Positions 1 through 8,656 of a DNA stretch of 64,000 nt are shown here, piece after piece. Origin of the DNA: Streptomyces actuosus (GTDB taxonomy: Bacteria > Actinomycetota > Actinomycetes > Streptomycetales > Streptomycetaceae). Below the pieces are notes generated by a model. The model was not told where the DNA came from and did not search any database. It saw nothing but the letters and a program-made list of their open reading frames with translations. The translations under genes and the position numbers were made by a program. Positions within the stretch are counted from its first letter, which is position 1; every line of letters begins with the position of its first letter. The stretch is taken from the NCBI RefSeq assembly GCF_016921115.1, contig NZ_JAFFZS010000031.1:1-64000 (forward strand), given 5' to 3'.

Positions 1-178
1 ACGCAACCGGATACTTCTTCTGCGAGGACACGACACCCCTGCCCGGCCGAACGGAAACGACAAGGGGAGCCTGCCCGACCCTCAACTCCACCAACCAGAA
101 CAATACTTAGCCGCAACAATCTACTAGGCTTGGGTGGATTTGACTCTTTGCGATCACTTCTCAGGGGGAGTCCCACCT

Positions 179-1657
179 ATGTCCCGCACACCGTCCAGAC
201 GCAGTCTGCTCCGCGGACTCACGGTCGTCGGCGCCGCGGTGATCGGCTTCGATCCCGCCACCCGCAGTTGGGCCGCTGAGGGAACCCAACCGGACACGGG
301 CGCCGATGCCGCTCTCGCGACGGTGCCCAGGCTCGACGGCACTCTCGTCATGGACGAGGCGTCGCTCGCCGCAGCGTCCGAGGACTACGGTCACATGGTC
401 CACCACCGCCCCGTCGCGGTGCTGCGACCGGGGTCGGCCAGCGACGTCGTCGCCATGATCCGCTTCTGCAACGACCACGACCTGCCGGTCGCGCCCCGCG
501 GCCAGGGCCACCAGACCTTCGGTCAGGCCCAGGTGCAGGACGGCCTGGTCATCGAGACCGCGACGCTCGCGGAGATCGGCCCGCTCTGCCCGCAGAGCAG
601 CACCGTCACCGTCGGAGCCGGCGCCAAGTGGAGCGACGTGGCCCGGGTGACGCTCGCCCACGGCCTCACGCCGCCCGTCCTCACCGACTACATCGAACTC
701 TCCGTCGGCGGCACGCTGTCCGTGGGCGGCATCGGCGGCCAGGCCCACCGGTACGGCGTCCAGGTCGACAACGTCGCGGAACTCCGCGTCGTCACCGGCG
801 CGGGTGAACTGGTCCGCTGCTCCCCGGCTCGCCGCTCTGACCTCTTCCACGCCGTCCTGGCCGGTCTCGGCCAGTGCGCCGTCATCGTGGAGGCCACGCT
901 GCGCCTGGTCCGGGCGCCGGAGCGGGTGCGGCACTACCTGCTGACCTACCACGACCTGGAGACCTTCGTCGAGGACCAGCGCCTGCTCGTCGAGGAGGAC
1001 CGCTTCGCGTACGTCGGCGGCCAGATCTCCGCGGACGCCGGCGGCGCCTTCCGCGTCCACACCCTGGAGGCCGTCGCCTACGGCCCGCCCGTCGGCCCCG
1101 CTCCCGACGACGCCGCCCTCCTGCGCGGCCTGCGCCACTCCGGCGTCGAACAGGCCGACCTGCCCTACTTCGACTTCCTCGATCGGCTGGCCCCGCTCGT
1201 CGCCTCCCTGAAGGAGGCCGGCTTCTGGACCTATGCGCACCCCTGGCTCAACCTGATCCTCCCGGGCGACCGCGCCGCAGCGCTCAGCGCACCGGTCCTG
1301 GACGCCCTCACCCCGGCCGAACTGGGCCCCGGGGTGATCCAGCTCTACCCCATGCGGCGCGACCGCCTCACCACGCCGCTCTTCCGCGCCCCGGACGACC
1401 CACTGCCGTACCTCTTCGACGTCCTGCCGGCCACTCCGCCCGACGACAGCGCCGCCGTCGACCGCCGTCTCGCGGCCAACCGCGCCGCCTACGAGGCCGC
1501 CGCCGCGGCCGGCGGAACCCAGTACCCCGTCGGGAGCATCCCCTTCAGCCGCGAGGACTGGCAGACCCAGTTCGGGGAGGCCTGGCCGCGGCTGGCGGAG
1601 GCGAAGTGGAGGTACGACCCGCGCCAACTCCTGACCCCCGGCCAGGGCATCTTCTGA
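179..1657 (+). CDS. Tat-exported FAD-binding oxidase, cytokinin-dehydrogenase-like
   Basis: About 492 aa. The N-terminus has a twin-arginine signal (RRSLLRGL followed by a hydrophobic stretch and a small-residue cleavage zone), so the protein is probably exported folded with its flavin. A PCMH-type FAD domain follows: PRGQGHQTFGQAQ resembles the flavin loop, and GGTLSVGGIGGQAHRYG is very close to the second flavin motif of plant cytokinin dehydrogenases. HPWLNLILP in the C-terminal half also matches the cytokinin-binding domain of that family. The substrate cannot be read from sequence; a cytokinin-like amine or another small alcohol or amine is possible. An upstream in-frame GTG at 134 exists, but the ATG at 179 has a GGGGGAG ribosome-binding site and places the Tat signal at the terminus. 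A candidate -10 (TAGGCT) lies at 125-130. It is a single gene facing the TAP hydrolase across a terminator. Confidence 0.78.
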   Translation: MSRTPSRRSLLRGLTVVGAAVIGFDPATRSWAAEGTQPDTGADAALATVPRLDGTLVMDEASLAAASEDYGHMVHHRPVAVLRPGSASDVVAMIRFCNDHDLPVAPRGQGHQTFGQAQVQDGLVIETATLAEIGPLCPQSSTVTVGAGAKWSDVARVTLAHGLTPPVLTDYIELSVGGTLSVGGIGGQAHRYGVQVDNVAELRVVTGAGELVRCSPARRSDLFHAVLAGLGQCAVIVEATLRLVRAPERVRHYLLTYHDLETFVEDQRLLVEEDRFAYVGGQISADAGGAFRVHTLEAVAYGPPVGPAPDDAALLRGLRHSGVEQADLPYFDFLDRLAPLVASLKEAGFWTYAHPWLNLILPGDRAAALSAPVLDALTPAELGPGVIQLYPMRRDRLTTPLFRAPDDPLPYLFDVLPATPPDDSAAVDRRLAANRAAYEAAAAAGGTQYPVGSIPFSREDWQTQFGEAWPRLAEAKWRYDPRQLLTPGQGIF

Positions 1658-1673
1658 TCGGCACGCCGTGGAC

Positions 1674-1720
1674 GGGCCGCCCGGCGGACCCGGTGGACGA
1701 TCGCGCCCACCGGGCGGCCC
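1674..1720. terminator. Terminator between convergent genes
   Basis: Perfect 11-bp inverted repeat (GGGCCGCCCGG at 1674-1684 with its complement at 1710-1720) and a 25-nt loop, placed between two convergent stop codons. It lacks a U-tract, as is common in Streptomyces. Confidence 0.6.
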
Positions 1721-1726
1721 CCGGTG

Positions 1727-3277
1727 TCAGGAGCAGACCTTGCCGTCCTGCGGCACCGAGCCCTTCAGCAGGTAGGCGTCGATCGTGGAGTCCACGCAGT
1801 CGCTGCCGCTGCCGTACGCCCCATGGCCCTCGCCCTTCCAGGTGAGCACCACCCCGACGCCCTTGCCGAGTTCCTGGGCCATCCGCCTGGCGCCCTCGTA
1901 GGGCGTGGCCGGGTCGCCGGTGTTGCCGACGACCAGGATCGGCGCCGAGCCCGGCGCGCTCACCTCCGGGGTGTCGTACTGGCCCGGCACCGGCCAGTCG
2001 TGGCACCAACCGGCCGTGTCCCAGCCGAGGAAGGACCCGAAGACGGGGGAGATCTTCTCGAACTCCGGCAGCCGCTTCTTCGTGTCCGCCACCGTCGGCC
2101 GCTGCTTGTCGTCCAGGCACGAAATGACCCGCTGCGAATGGGTGGTGGTGCCGTAGTGCCCCGAGCCGTCGCGATCGTTGTAGCCGTCGGCGAGGGCCAG
2201 CAGCTCGGAGCCGTCGCCCTCGTCGGCCGCCTTCAGGGCGCTGGTCAGGCTCGGCCAGCTGTCCTGGCTGTACAGCGGCAGGACGATGCCCGTGACGGCG
2301 AGGGTCTGCGTGAGTTTCCGGCCCGACGAGGTCGGCAGGGGCTCGGAGTCGAGCCGCTTCAGCAGAGCAGCGATCTTCCGGCTGCCCCGGTCGGGGTCCT
2401 GGCCGGTCGATCTCAGGTAGTCCTCCAGGGCGCGCTGGAAGCCGCGCGCCTGGTTCTCGGCGTGGCCGACCGTGTCGGCGCTCGGGTCGACGACCGCGTC
2501 CAGCACCAGGCGCCCCACACGGCCGGGGAACAGGTGGGCGTAGACGCCGCCGAGCTCGGTGCCGTAGGAGATGCCGAAGTAGTGCATCCTGTCGTCGCCG
2601 AGGACCTGGCGCATCAGGTCCATGTCGCGGGCGGTGTCCGTGGTCGACACGTGCCCCATGAGCTTCCCGGCGGCCTTCTGGCAGCCCTTGCCGAAGTCGG
2701 TGGCGTCCTTGAGGTACGCCGCCTCCTCGGCCGGGGTGTCCGGTGTGGCGTCGACGGACTCGGCGGCCTGGATCGCGTCGTCGCTGCGGCAGCGCACGCC
2801 GTGGCTGGCGGCGACGCCGCGCGGATCCCAACTGACCAGGTCGTACCGCTCGTGCAGGGAGGAGACGAGCGAGGCGTAGGCCGGCATCGTGGCCACGCCG
2901 GAGCCGCCGGGGCCGCCGAAGTTGAACAGCAGCGACCCGATGCGGTCGCCGCCCCGGGCCTTCTCTCTGATCAGGGCGAGTCCGATCGTCTCCCCGCCGG
3001 GCTTCGACCAGTCCAAGGGGACCTTGAGCGTTGCGCACTGCCAGTCGCCGCCGGGCGCGGGGGAGTCCGCCGTGGCCCGGCAGCGCCCCCAGCCGAGCTT
3101 CTGCGCGGTCAGCGACGACGGCAGCTCCGCCGCGGAGCCGGACGGGGCGGACGCGCTGCCCGTCCCCGCGCTCTGGCCCCCGCCCCTGCCGTCGTCGGAC
3201 GACGATCCGCTGCTGCATCCCGCCACCAGCAGTGCGGCGGCGGCACCGAAGGCCGTCCACCGAGCCAGTCGCACCAT
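1727..3277 (-). CDS. TAP-family alpha/beta hydrolase lipoprotein
   Basis: About 516 aa. It is a secreted, lipid-anchored serine hydrolase of the tripeptidyl aminopeptidase (TAP) / S33 family. The N-terminus is a lipoprotein signal with lipobox LVAGC. The nucleophile elbow is GISYG, inside YFGISYGTELGGVYAHLFP, and the catalytic His lies in GEGHGAYG near the C-terminus, in the TAP-like C-terminal domain. Relatives remove N-terminal tripeptides or hydrolyse peptide-like substrates outside the cell; the exact substrate is unknown. ATG 3277 is chosen over the upstream codon at 3307 because a GGGGGGAAGG ribosome-binding site precedes it and it starts the signal peptide. The next gene is a close paralogue in the same orientation, 144 bp upstream, so the two look like a tandem duplication. 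Confidence 0.85.
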   Translation of the reverse strand: MVRLARWTAFGAAAALLVAGCSSGSSSDDGRGGGQSAGTGSASAPSGSAAELPSSLTAQKLGWGRCRATADSPAPGGDWQCATLKVPLDWSKPGGETIGLALIREKARGGDRIGSLLFNFGGPGGSGVATMPAYASLVSSLHERYDLVSWDPRGVAASHGVRCRSDDAIQAAESVDATPDTPAEEAAYLKDATDFGKGCQKAAGKLMGHVSTTDTARDMDLMRQVLGDDRMHYFGISYGTELGGVYAHLFPGRVGRLVLDAVVDPSADTVGHAENQARGFQRALEDYLRSTGQDPDRGSRKIAALLKRLDSEPLPTSSGRKLTQTLAVTGIVLPLYSQDSWPSLTSALKAADEGDGSELLALADGYNDRDGSGHYGTTTHSQRVISCLDDKQRPTVADTKKRLPEFEKISPVFGSFLGWDTAGWCHDWPVPGQYDTPEVSAPGSAPILVVGNTGDPATPYEGARRMAQELGKGVGVVLTWKGEGHGAYGSGSDCVDSTIDAYLLKGSVPQDGKVCS

Positions 3278-3365
3278 GTGCCTTCCCCCCTCGTGAGCCG
3301 TCCGCATCGGGCGTCGGACGGCGGTCAGGCCATAGTAGGCGGATCACAGCCCACCCGTCCGAGCC

Positions 3366-3374
3366 TGTGGATAA
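3366..3374 (-). promoter_or_regulatory. DnaA-box-like 9-mer
   Basis: Reads TTATCCACA on the minus strand, identical to the classical strong DnaA box. It lies between the two TAP-hydrolase genes, upstream of the downstream copy. It is a single box, not a replication origin. Confidence 0.35.
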
Positions 3375-3420
3375 CCTCCTGACCTGGCGGTTCACTGGAT
3401 CGGAGGGGAATAGTCCGGGG

Positions 3421-4968
3421 TCACGGGCCGCAGACGGTGCCGGCGGTGGGCACCTTCCCCTCCAGCAGGTAGCCGTTCACCGCGCTCTGCACGCAGGGGT
3501 TCTTGCTGTCGTACGCGCCGTGTCCCTGGCCCCGGTAGGTCAGCTCCACGCCGACTCCGTCGCCGAGCGCCTGCACCATCTTCCGCGCGCCCTCGTAGGG
3601 CGTCGCCGGATCGCCGGTGTTGCCGACGACGAGGATCGGCGCCGAACCAGGCGCGCTCACGTCGGGGTGGTCGGCGGCGCCGGGCACGGCCCAGTCCGTG
3701 CAGCTGACCATGCCCCAGGCGAGGTAGGCGCCGAACAGCGGCGAGGCGGCCCGGAACTCCGGCAGCTTCTGCTCCACGTAGGCCGTGCCGTACCGGGGCT
3801 TCTCGTCGGCGCAGTTGATGGCGACGTTGGCGGCGGTGATGTTGCTGTACTCGCCGTTCTCGTTGCGGCCGTTCAGCGAGTCGGACAGCGCCATGAGGAT
3901 GCTGCCGTCGCCGCCGTAGGCCTGGTCCAGCCCTTCGGTGAGGTACGGCCAGAAGTCCTTCGAGTACAGGGCCTGCGCGATGCCGTTGGTCGCGTCGGTC
4001 TGGGTCAGCTCACGCGGGAAGATGCCCGGGATGGGCTTGCTGTCGAGGCCCGTCAGCAGCTCGGCGATGCGGGCCTTGACGTCCTGAGGGGTGTTCCCGA
4101 CGGGGCAGTCCTCCTGCTGCGAGGTGCAGTCCTCGGCGAAGTTGTCGAGCGCGAGCTGGAAGCCCTTCGCCTGTCCCAGGGACCCCTGCTCGGGGGTCTG
4201 CGACGGATCCACGACCGCGTCGAAGACGGCCCGGCCCACCCGGTCGGGGAACAGGTGGGCGTAGACGCCGCCGAGCTCGGTGCCGTAGGAGATGCCGAAG
4301 TAGTACAGCTTGTCGTCGCCGAGGACCTGGCGCATCAGGTCCATGTCGCGGGCGGCGTCGGTGGTGCGCACATGCGGCAGGATCTGCTCGGAGTTCTTCT
4401 CGCAGGCCGCGTTGAACCGGCGCGTGTTGTCCAGCAGCGAGGCGCGCTCGGCCGCGTCGTCCGGGGTCGCGTCCTGCTGGAAGTAGGCGTCGAGCTGCTG
4501 GTCGTTCTCGCACTTCACGGGGGCGCTGCGCCCGACCCCGCGCGGGTCGAAGCTGACCAGGTCGTAGCGGGTGCGCAAGGTCGCGTAGTCCTCGCCGAAG
4601 GCGGGCAGGGTGGTGACACCCGAGCCACCGGGGCCGCCGAAGTTGAAGACCAGCGAGCCGATGCGCCGGCTCTCGGCGCCGGACGTCTTTGCCCGGATGA
4701 GCGCGAGGCCGATCGTTTCGCCCTGGGGGTCGTCCCAGTTCAGCGGCGCCTTCATGGTGGCGCACTGCCACGGGGCGCCGTCCGGGAGCGGCGAGGGCGC
4801 CGCGCCGCCGCCCTCCGCCGCGGACGGGGCCGGGCAGTCCTGCCAGTTCAGCTCCTGGGCCGTCAGGTCGCCGTCCGCGTCGGCGGTGTCGCTGCACCCC
4901 GCCAGCGGGGACGCCAGCAGCAGCGTGGCGGTCAGGGCGGCGGCGCGCAGCCGGGAGGGGTTGGGCAT
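3421..4968 (-). CDS. TAP-family alpha/beta hydrolase lipoprotein, second copy
   Basis: 515 aa, paralogue of the gene ending at 1727. Signal peptide with lipobox SPLAGC, nucleophile elbow GISYG, catalytic His in GQGHGAY, and a TAP-like C-terminal domain with the shared stretch VVGNTGDPATPYEGARKM. It should be an extracellular membrane-anchored peptidase or esterase. The start is supported by a leaderless arrangement: CAGGAT (minus strand, 4975-4980) sits 6 nt before the ATG and no ribosome-binding site is evident. It lies 72 bp downstream of the membrane protein gene at 5041-7797. Peptide versus ester specificity cannot be decided here. Confidence 0.86.
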   Translation of the reverse strand: MPNPSRLRAAALTATLLLASPLAGCSDTADADGDLTAQELNWQDCPAPSAAEGGGAAPSPLPDGAPWQCATMKAPLNWDDPQGETIGLALIRAKTSGAESRRIGSLVFNFGGPGGSGVTTLPAFGEDYATLRTRYDLVSFDPRGVGRSAPVKCENDQQLDAYFQQDATPDDAAERASLLDNTRRFNAACEKNSEQILPHVRTTDAARDMDLMRQVLGDDKLYYFGISYGTELGGVYAHLFPDRVGRAVFDAVVDPSQTPEQGSLGQAKGFQLALDNFAEDCTSQQEDCPVGNTPQDVKARIAELLTGLDSKPIPGIFPRELTQTDATNGIAQALYSKDFWPYLTEGLDQAYGGDGSILMALSDSLNGRNENGEYSNITAANVAINCADEKPRYGTAYVEQKLPEFRAASPLFGAYLAWGMVSCTDWAVPGAADHPDVSAPGSAPILVVGNTGDPATPYEGARKMVQALGDGVGVELTYRGQGHGAYDSKNPCVQSAVNGYLLEGKVPTAGTVCGP

Positions 4969-5040
4969 GGTCCCATCCTGCTGCGCGCCGCGCGAACGCG
5001 CGCGGGACGCGGGCCGTACGAGGTACGGGGGCCGCGCCTG

Positions 5041-7797
5041 CTACAGGGCGCCCTTGCGGGTCAGGTGGTTGAACGCCAGCCAGCCGGGCAGCACGGGCAG
5101 CCACAGCGTGAGCAGCCGGTACAGCAGGACGGCCGGTGCGGCGACCTCCTTGGGCAGGCCGACGGCGATCAGACCGACGGTCAGGGTCGCCTCGACGGCG
5201 CCCACGCCGCCCGGAGTCGGCGCCGCGGAGCCGAGGGCGTTGCCGGCGAGGAAGACGACGGCGACGCTCGCGATGCTCAACGTCGTGGACTCGCTGCCGA
5301 AGGCGCGGATGGAGGCGTCCAGGCACATCACGAAGCAGACCGTCAGCAGCAGGATCCCGCCGATGCCGGTGAGCAGCTTCTGGGGGCGCTGGAGCACGTC
5401 CAGCATGCGCGGCACGACCCCGGCGAAGAGCGACCGCACGCGCGTGACGACGAACTTCCGCAGGAACGGAACCGAGGTGACCACCAGCACGAGCACCGCC
5501 ACCGTGAGCAGCCCGGCGATGACCGTGCGGGACGGCGACAGCGACGGGGTCTTCTCGGTGCCGGTGAGGTAGCCGAACGCCAGCAGCATCAGGATGTGCG
5601 CGCCGAGCCCGGCCAGCTGCGAGGCGCCCACGCTGGCCACCGCCAGCCCCGGACGGACCCCCGACCGCTGCAGGTAGCGCGTGTTCAGGGCCACGCCGCC
5701 GACCGCTGCGGGTGCCACGATCTTCACGAACGAGCCGGCCACCTGGGCCGCCACGGCGCGCAGGAACGGCACCCGCTCCGGTACGAACCCCAGCAGCTGC
5801 ATGGCCGCCGCGACGTAGCTGAGCGACGAGAACAGCACCGCCGCCGCCACCCAGCCCCAGTTGGCATGGGCGATGAGCGGACCGAACTCGATGTGGGTGA
5901 GCTGTGTGAGCAGGAAGTACGCGCCGATGGCGCCGGCGAAGACGCTGATCAGCGTGCGCGGGCGCACACGCTCCAGCCGGGCGGGCTCGACGGGTGCCTG
6001 CGGCCGGATACGCAGCACCTCGTGCCGGATCTGCGTGAGCAGGTCCTCTTCGCGCGCCTCCTCCGCGGCCTCGTCGATGGCCCGCTTCTCGGCGCGCGTG
6101 TGCGCGCGTGCCGCCTTCTTGTCGGCGACGGACTCCGCGTCCTCGCCGGCCGCCTCCGCGCGGGCCAGCTTGGCCTGCCGGGAGGCGTCCAGCACCGCCT
6201 CCCGCTCGCGCTGCGCGCGCTCCCGGGCCAGCTTCCGCAGCGTCGCGCGCGTGTCGCGGGTCAGGGCGATCGGCTGGAGCATCGGCAGGCAGTCGGCGAC
6301 CGCTTCGGGGCCGAGCACGCTCACGGCGGAGGCTGCGGCCCGTTCGGCGCCCACCCGCAGGGCGAGCGTGGTCACGAGCTGGGCGACGTCCATGCGCAGC
6401 AGCAGGTCGCCGGCGGCGATCTCGCCGCCGCGCAGGTCGGTCAGGATCACCTTGCCGGAACGATCCACCAGAATCGCGTCGCCGGCCAGCCTGCGATGCG
6501 CGATGCGGCGCGACTGCAGCGCCTGCACCTGCAGCCAGGTGCTGGTCAGCAGTTCGTCGGTGATCTCCTCGTCGGGCAGCGAGTCCAGTGTGTGTCCGCC
6601 GGTGTGCTCGTAGACGAGCATCACCGCGTCCGGGCCGAGCTCGGAGGTCGCGATCAGCTTGGGCGCGTTCGCGCCGGCCGCGATGGCCGCGTAGGCGAGC
6701 AGCGCCTCCTGCTCCAGGGCCTGCCGCAGCGACTGCAGGCTGCTGCGGGTGGCGAAGCCGCGCAGGGTCAGATTGCGCCAGGCGCGGTAGAAGAAGCCCT
6801 GTGCCTGCTGCTCGCGGTCGACGACCGTCACGTCCAGCGGCGGACCGTCCTCCAGGGTGACGAAGTAGCGCCGGCCGCGGTCGGCGTTCTCGGCGGCCTC
6901 CCCGGCGTCCTCGCGGGCCGCGCTCACCGGGTGGAAGCCGACGGTCCGCAGGCCCGCCATCAGCGTCTGCCCGGTGGGGCGGACGTTGGGGGAGCCGACC
7001 GCGTACAGCGTGCCGTACGCCACCGTCCAGCCGATGAGGACCGTCAGGATGATCGAGAAGGGGGTCGTGTAGCCGGTGACGAGCATCGAGAACGCGTCGA
7101 GCAGCAGCACGATCCACAGCACCGACCGCCAGCGCGGTCTGCGGGACATGCCGACGGCGGTCATGTACGCGATGACGGGCGCGAGATAGCCGTGGACCGG
7201 GTCCGTCAGCGCCTGGATGTCGCTGGGGGAGGGCTGGGTGAGTGCCTCCTGGATCGAGCCGGGTGCGGCCTTGGCCACCCACAGATCCGTGGCGAGGGTC
7301 ACACCGTGGGCGAGGACGGCCGCCAGTACTCCGTCGGCGATGCGCAGTCCGTCCCGCTTGATCAGGCGTTCGATCGCGAACGCGACCGGCACCAGCAGGA
7401 TCGCGATGCTGGAGGCCAGTCCCGCGATCTTGATGAGCAGATCGGGAGCCTGGCCGGTGCCCTTGTTGATGTCCTGTTCGAGACCCGAGGTCGTGCCGTG
7501 GGCGAAGGCCGCGATGCCGAGCAGGACCGCGATGGCGAGCACACCCACCAGCAGCCGCATGAGGTCCGAAGGGCGGTGCACGCGCGCGGGGAGCAGCGGC
7601 TCGTCGCCCTCCACCTCGTCGATGTGCGCCACCTCACGCGCCTCGCCGGGGGCAGGAGCGTCGTCGTCGCTCCGGTCGTCCGGGGCGGGCTCCGCGCCGT
7701 CCTGATCGCTCCGGCCGTCCTGGCCGTCGGTGCCGGGGCGCGACGCCACGCCAGAGGTGCCCTCCGCGTCCCCGGGGTGCACACCCTGCTGTTTCAT
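5041..7797 (-). CDS. Large membrane protein: kinase-like domain fused to MprF-type flippase domain
   Basis: About 918 aa. After an acidic, low-complexity N-terminus (about 1-70) come several membrane segments to about residue 300, then a soluble region resembling a protein/phosphotransferase kinase fold (about 310-500). That region has a VYEHTGGHTLDSLP hinge, an HRRLAGDAILVD loop like the catalytic loop and ILTDLRGGE like the metal-binding loop. A charged coiled-coil-like linker follows (many K/R/E/A, about 505-590). A C-terminal block of about eight membrane segments (about 610-918) belongs to the lysylphosphatidylglycerol-synthase/flippase transmembrane family and contains TPGGVGAVE. It may translocate or modify lipids. 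The kinase-like part looks degenerate (DLR in place of DFG) and could be regulatory. ATG 7797 is chosen over GTG 7821 because AAGAAGAG precedes it. Probably first gene of a unit with the TAP hydrolases. Confidence 0.72.
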   Translation of the reverse strand: MKQQGVHPGDAEGTSGVASRPGTDGQDGRSDQDGAEPAPDDRSDDDAPAPGEAREVAHIDEVEGDEPLLPARVHRPSDLMRLLVGVLAIAVLLGIAAFAHGTTSGLEQDINKGTGQAPDLLIKIAGLASSIAILLVPVAFAIERLIKRDGLRIADGVLAAVLAHGVTLATDLWVAKAAPGSIQEALTQPSPSDIQALTDPVHGYLAPVIAYMTAVGMSRRPRWRSVLWIVLLLDAFSMLVTGYTTPFSIILTVLIGWTVAYGTLYAVGSPNVRPTGQTLMAGLRTVGFHPVSAAREDAGEAAENADRGRRYFVTLEDGPPLDVTVVDREQQAQGFFYRAWRNLTLRGFATRSSLQSLRQALEQEALLAYAAIAAGANAPKLIATSELGPDAVMLVYEHTGGHTLDSLPDEEITDELLTSTWLQVQALQSRRIAHRRLAGDAILVDRSGKVILTDLRGGEIAAGDLLLRMDVAQLVTTLALRVGAERAAASAVSVLGPEAVADCLPMLQPIALTRDTRATLRKLARERAQREREAVLDASRQAKLARAEAAGEDAESVADKKAARAHTRAEKRAIDEAAEEAREEDLLTQIRHEVLRIRPQAPVEPARLERVRPRTLISVFAGAIGAYFLLTQLTHIEFGPLIAHANWGWVAAAVLFSSLSYVAAAMQLLGFVPERVPFLRAVAAQVAGSFVKIVAPAAVGGVALNTRYLQRSGVRPGLAVASVGASQLAGLGAHILMLLAFGYLTGTEKTPSLSPSRTVIAGLLTVAVLVLVVTSVPFLRKFVVTRVRSLFAGVVPRMLDVLQRPQKLLTGIGGILLLTVCFVMCLDASIRAFGSESTTLSIASVAVVFLAGNALGSAAPTPGGVGAVEATLTVGLIAVGLPKEVAAPAVLLYRLLTLWLPVLPGWLAFNHLTRKGAL

Positions 7798-7994
7798 CGT
7801 CTCTTCTTGGTCTCGTATCACCGGTCACCGCCCGCACGATGGTGGCATGCCGCACCGACACACGGGGGCATCAGGGTGCAAATGCGGGGGCGCACAGTCT
7901 GCCGGAAGCGCCGCCCCGGGGCGAGGGCCACGCACTGTCCCGCGGCCGTCGCGCGGCCGTCGCCCTGTCGGTGGGGTGGTGCAGGATGGGGCGA

Positions 7995-8381
7995 ATGAGC
8001 GAGCAGAGCCTTCCGGGCGACGCCCACCCGGCGTACGCCGACGCGCTGCCCGAGTACGCCGAGCGGGTCCTCGAGGTCGCGGAGTCCGTGCCGCCCGGGC
8101 GGGTCCTGACCTACGGGGACGTCGCCGAGTGGCTGCAGGAGGGAGGGCCGCGGCAGGTCGGCCGGGTGATGGCCCTCTACGGGGGTGCCGTGCCCTGGTG
8201 GCGTGTCGTGCGCGCCGACGGCGTGCTGCTCCCCGGGCACGAGCTGCGGGCGCTCGCCCACTACCGCGAGGAGGGGACGCCGCTGAAGGAAGCGGGCAGA
8301 GCCGCCGAGGGTCATCTGCCGCGCCTCGACATGCGCCGGGCGCGGTGGGACGGCGGTGGACACGCACAGGGTCACACCTGA
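7995..8381 (+). CDS. Alkyltransferase-like (ATL) DNA-damage-binding protein, MGMT family
   Basis: About 128 aa, the size of a single MGMT DNA-binding domain. The winged-helix region GRVLTYGDVAEWLQEGG and the GRVMALYGGAVPWWRVV segment align with O6-alkylguanine-DNA alkyltransferase, but the active-site PCHR is replaced by VPWWR, so there is no acceptor cysteine. By analogy with ATL proteins it should bind O6-alkylguanine and hand the lesion to nucleotide excision repair instead of repairing it directly. The start is fixed by CAGGAT at 7982-7987, 7 nt before the ATG (leaderless). It sits just upstream of adnA, as its homologue does in mycobacteria, and fits the repair theme. Confidence 0.82.
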   Translation: MSEQSLPGDAHPAYADALPEYAERVLEVAESVPPGRVLTYGDVAEWLQEGGPRQVGRVMALYGGAVPWWRVVRADGVLLPGHELRALAHYREEGTPLKEAGRAAEGHLPRLDMRRARWDGGGHAQGHT

Positions 8382-8656
8382 CAGCTTCCGGCATCGTCCG
8401 CGTCCCTGTGCGACGCGTGATCCGTACGGGGGAATCGGGGCACGCGGGTGCCATGACGTACGTTCGTGAGGCGAGGGGCCGGCGTGGCCCGGGTGCCAGG
8501 AGTGCCGCGCGTGCTCCGCGAGAAGAAGGGGAAGCCCTGCTTCCGCACTGGTCGCCCGCGTAGCGTCGGCCGCGCACGCCCCCTTCATCCCGCCGCCACC
8601 GATCCGCACGCGCGGCGGTCGCCCCACCAGAACACCCACCAGGACCGGCGAACCAC

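Noticed and set aside
3407..3432. SigR promoter upstream of the first TAP hydrolase region
   Set aside because: GGGGAAT occurs, but the bases 18 nt later are GCA rather than GTT, and it reads on the wrong strand for the neighbouring genes.
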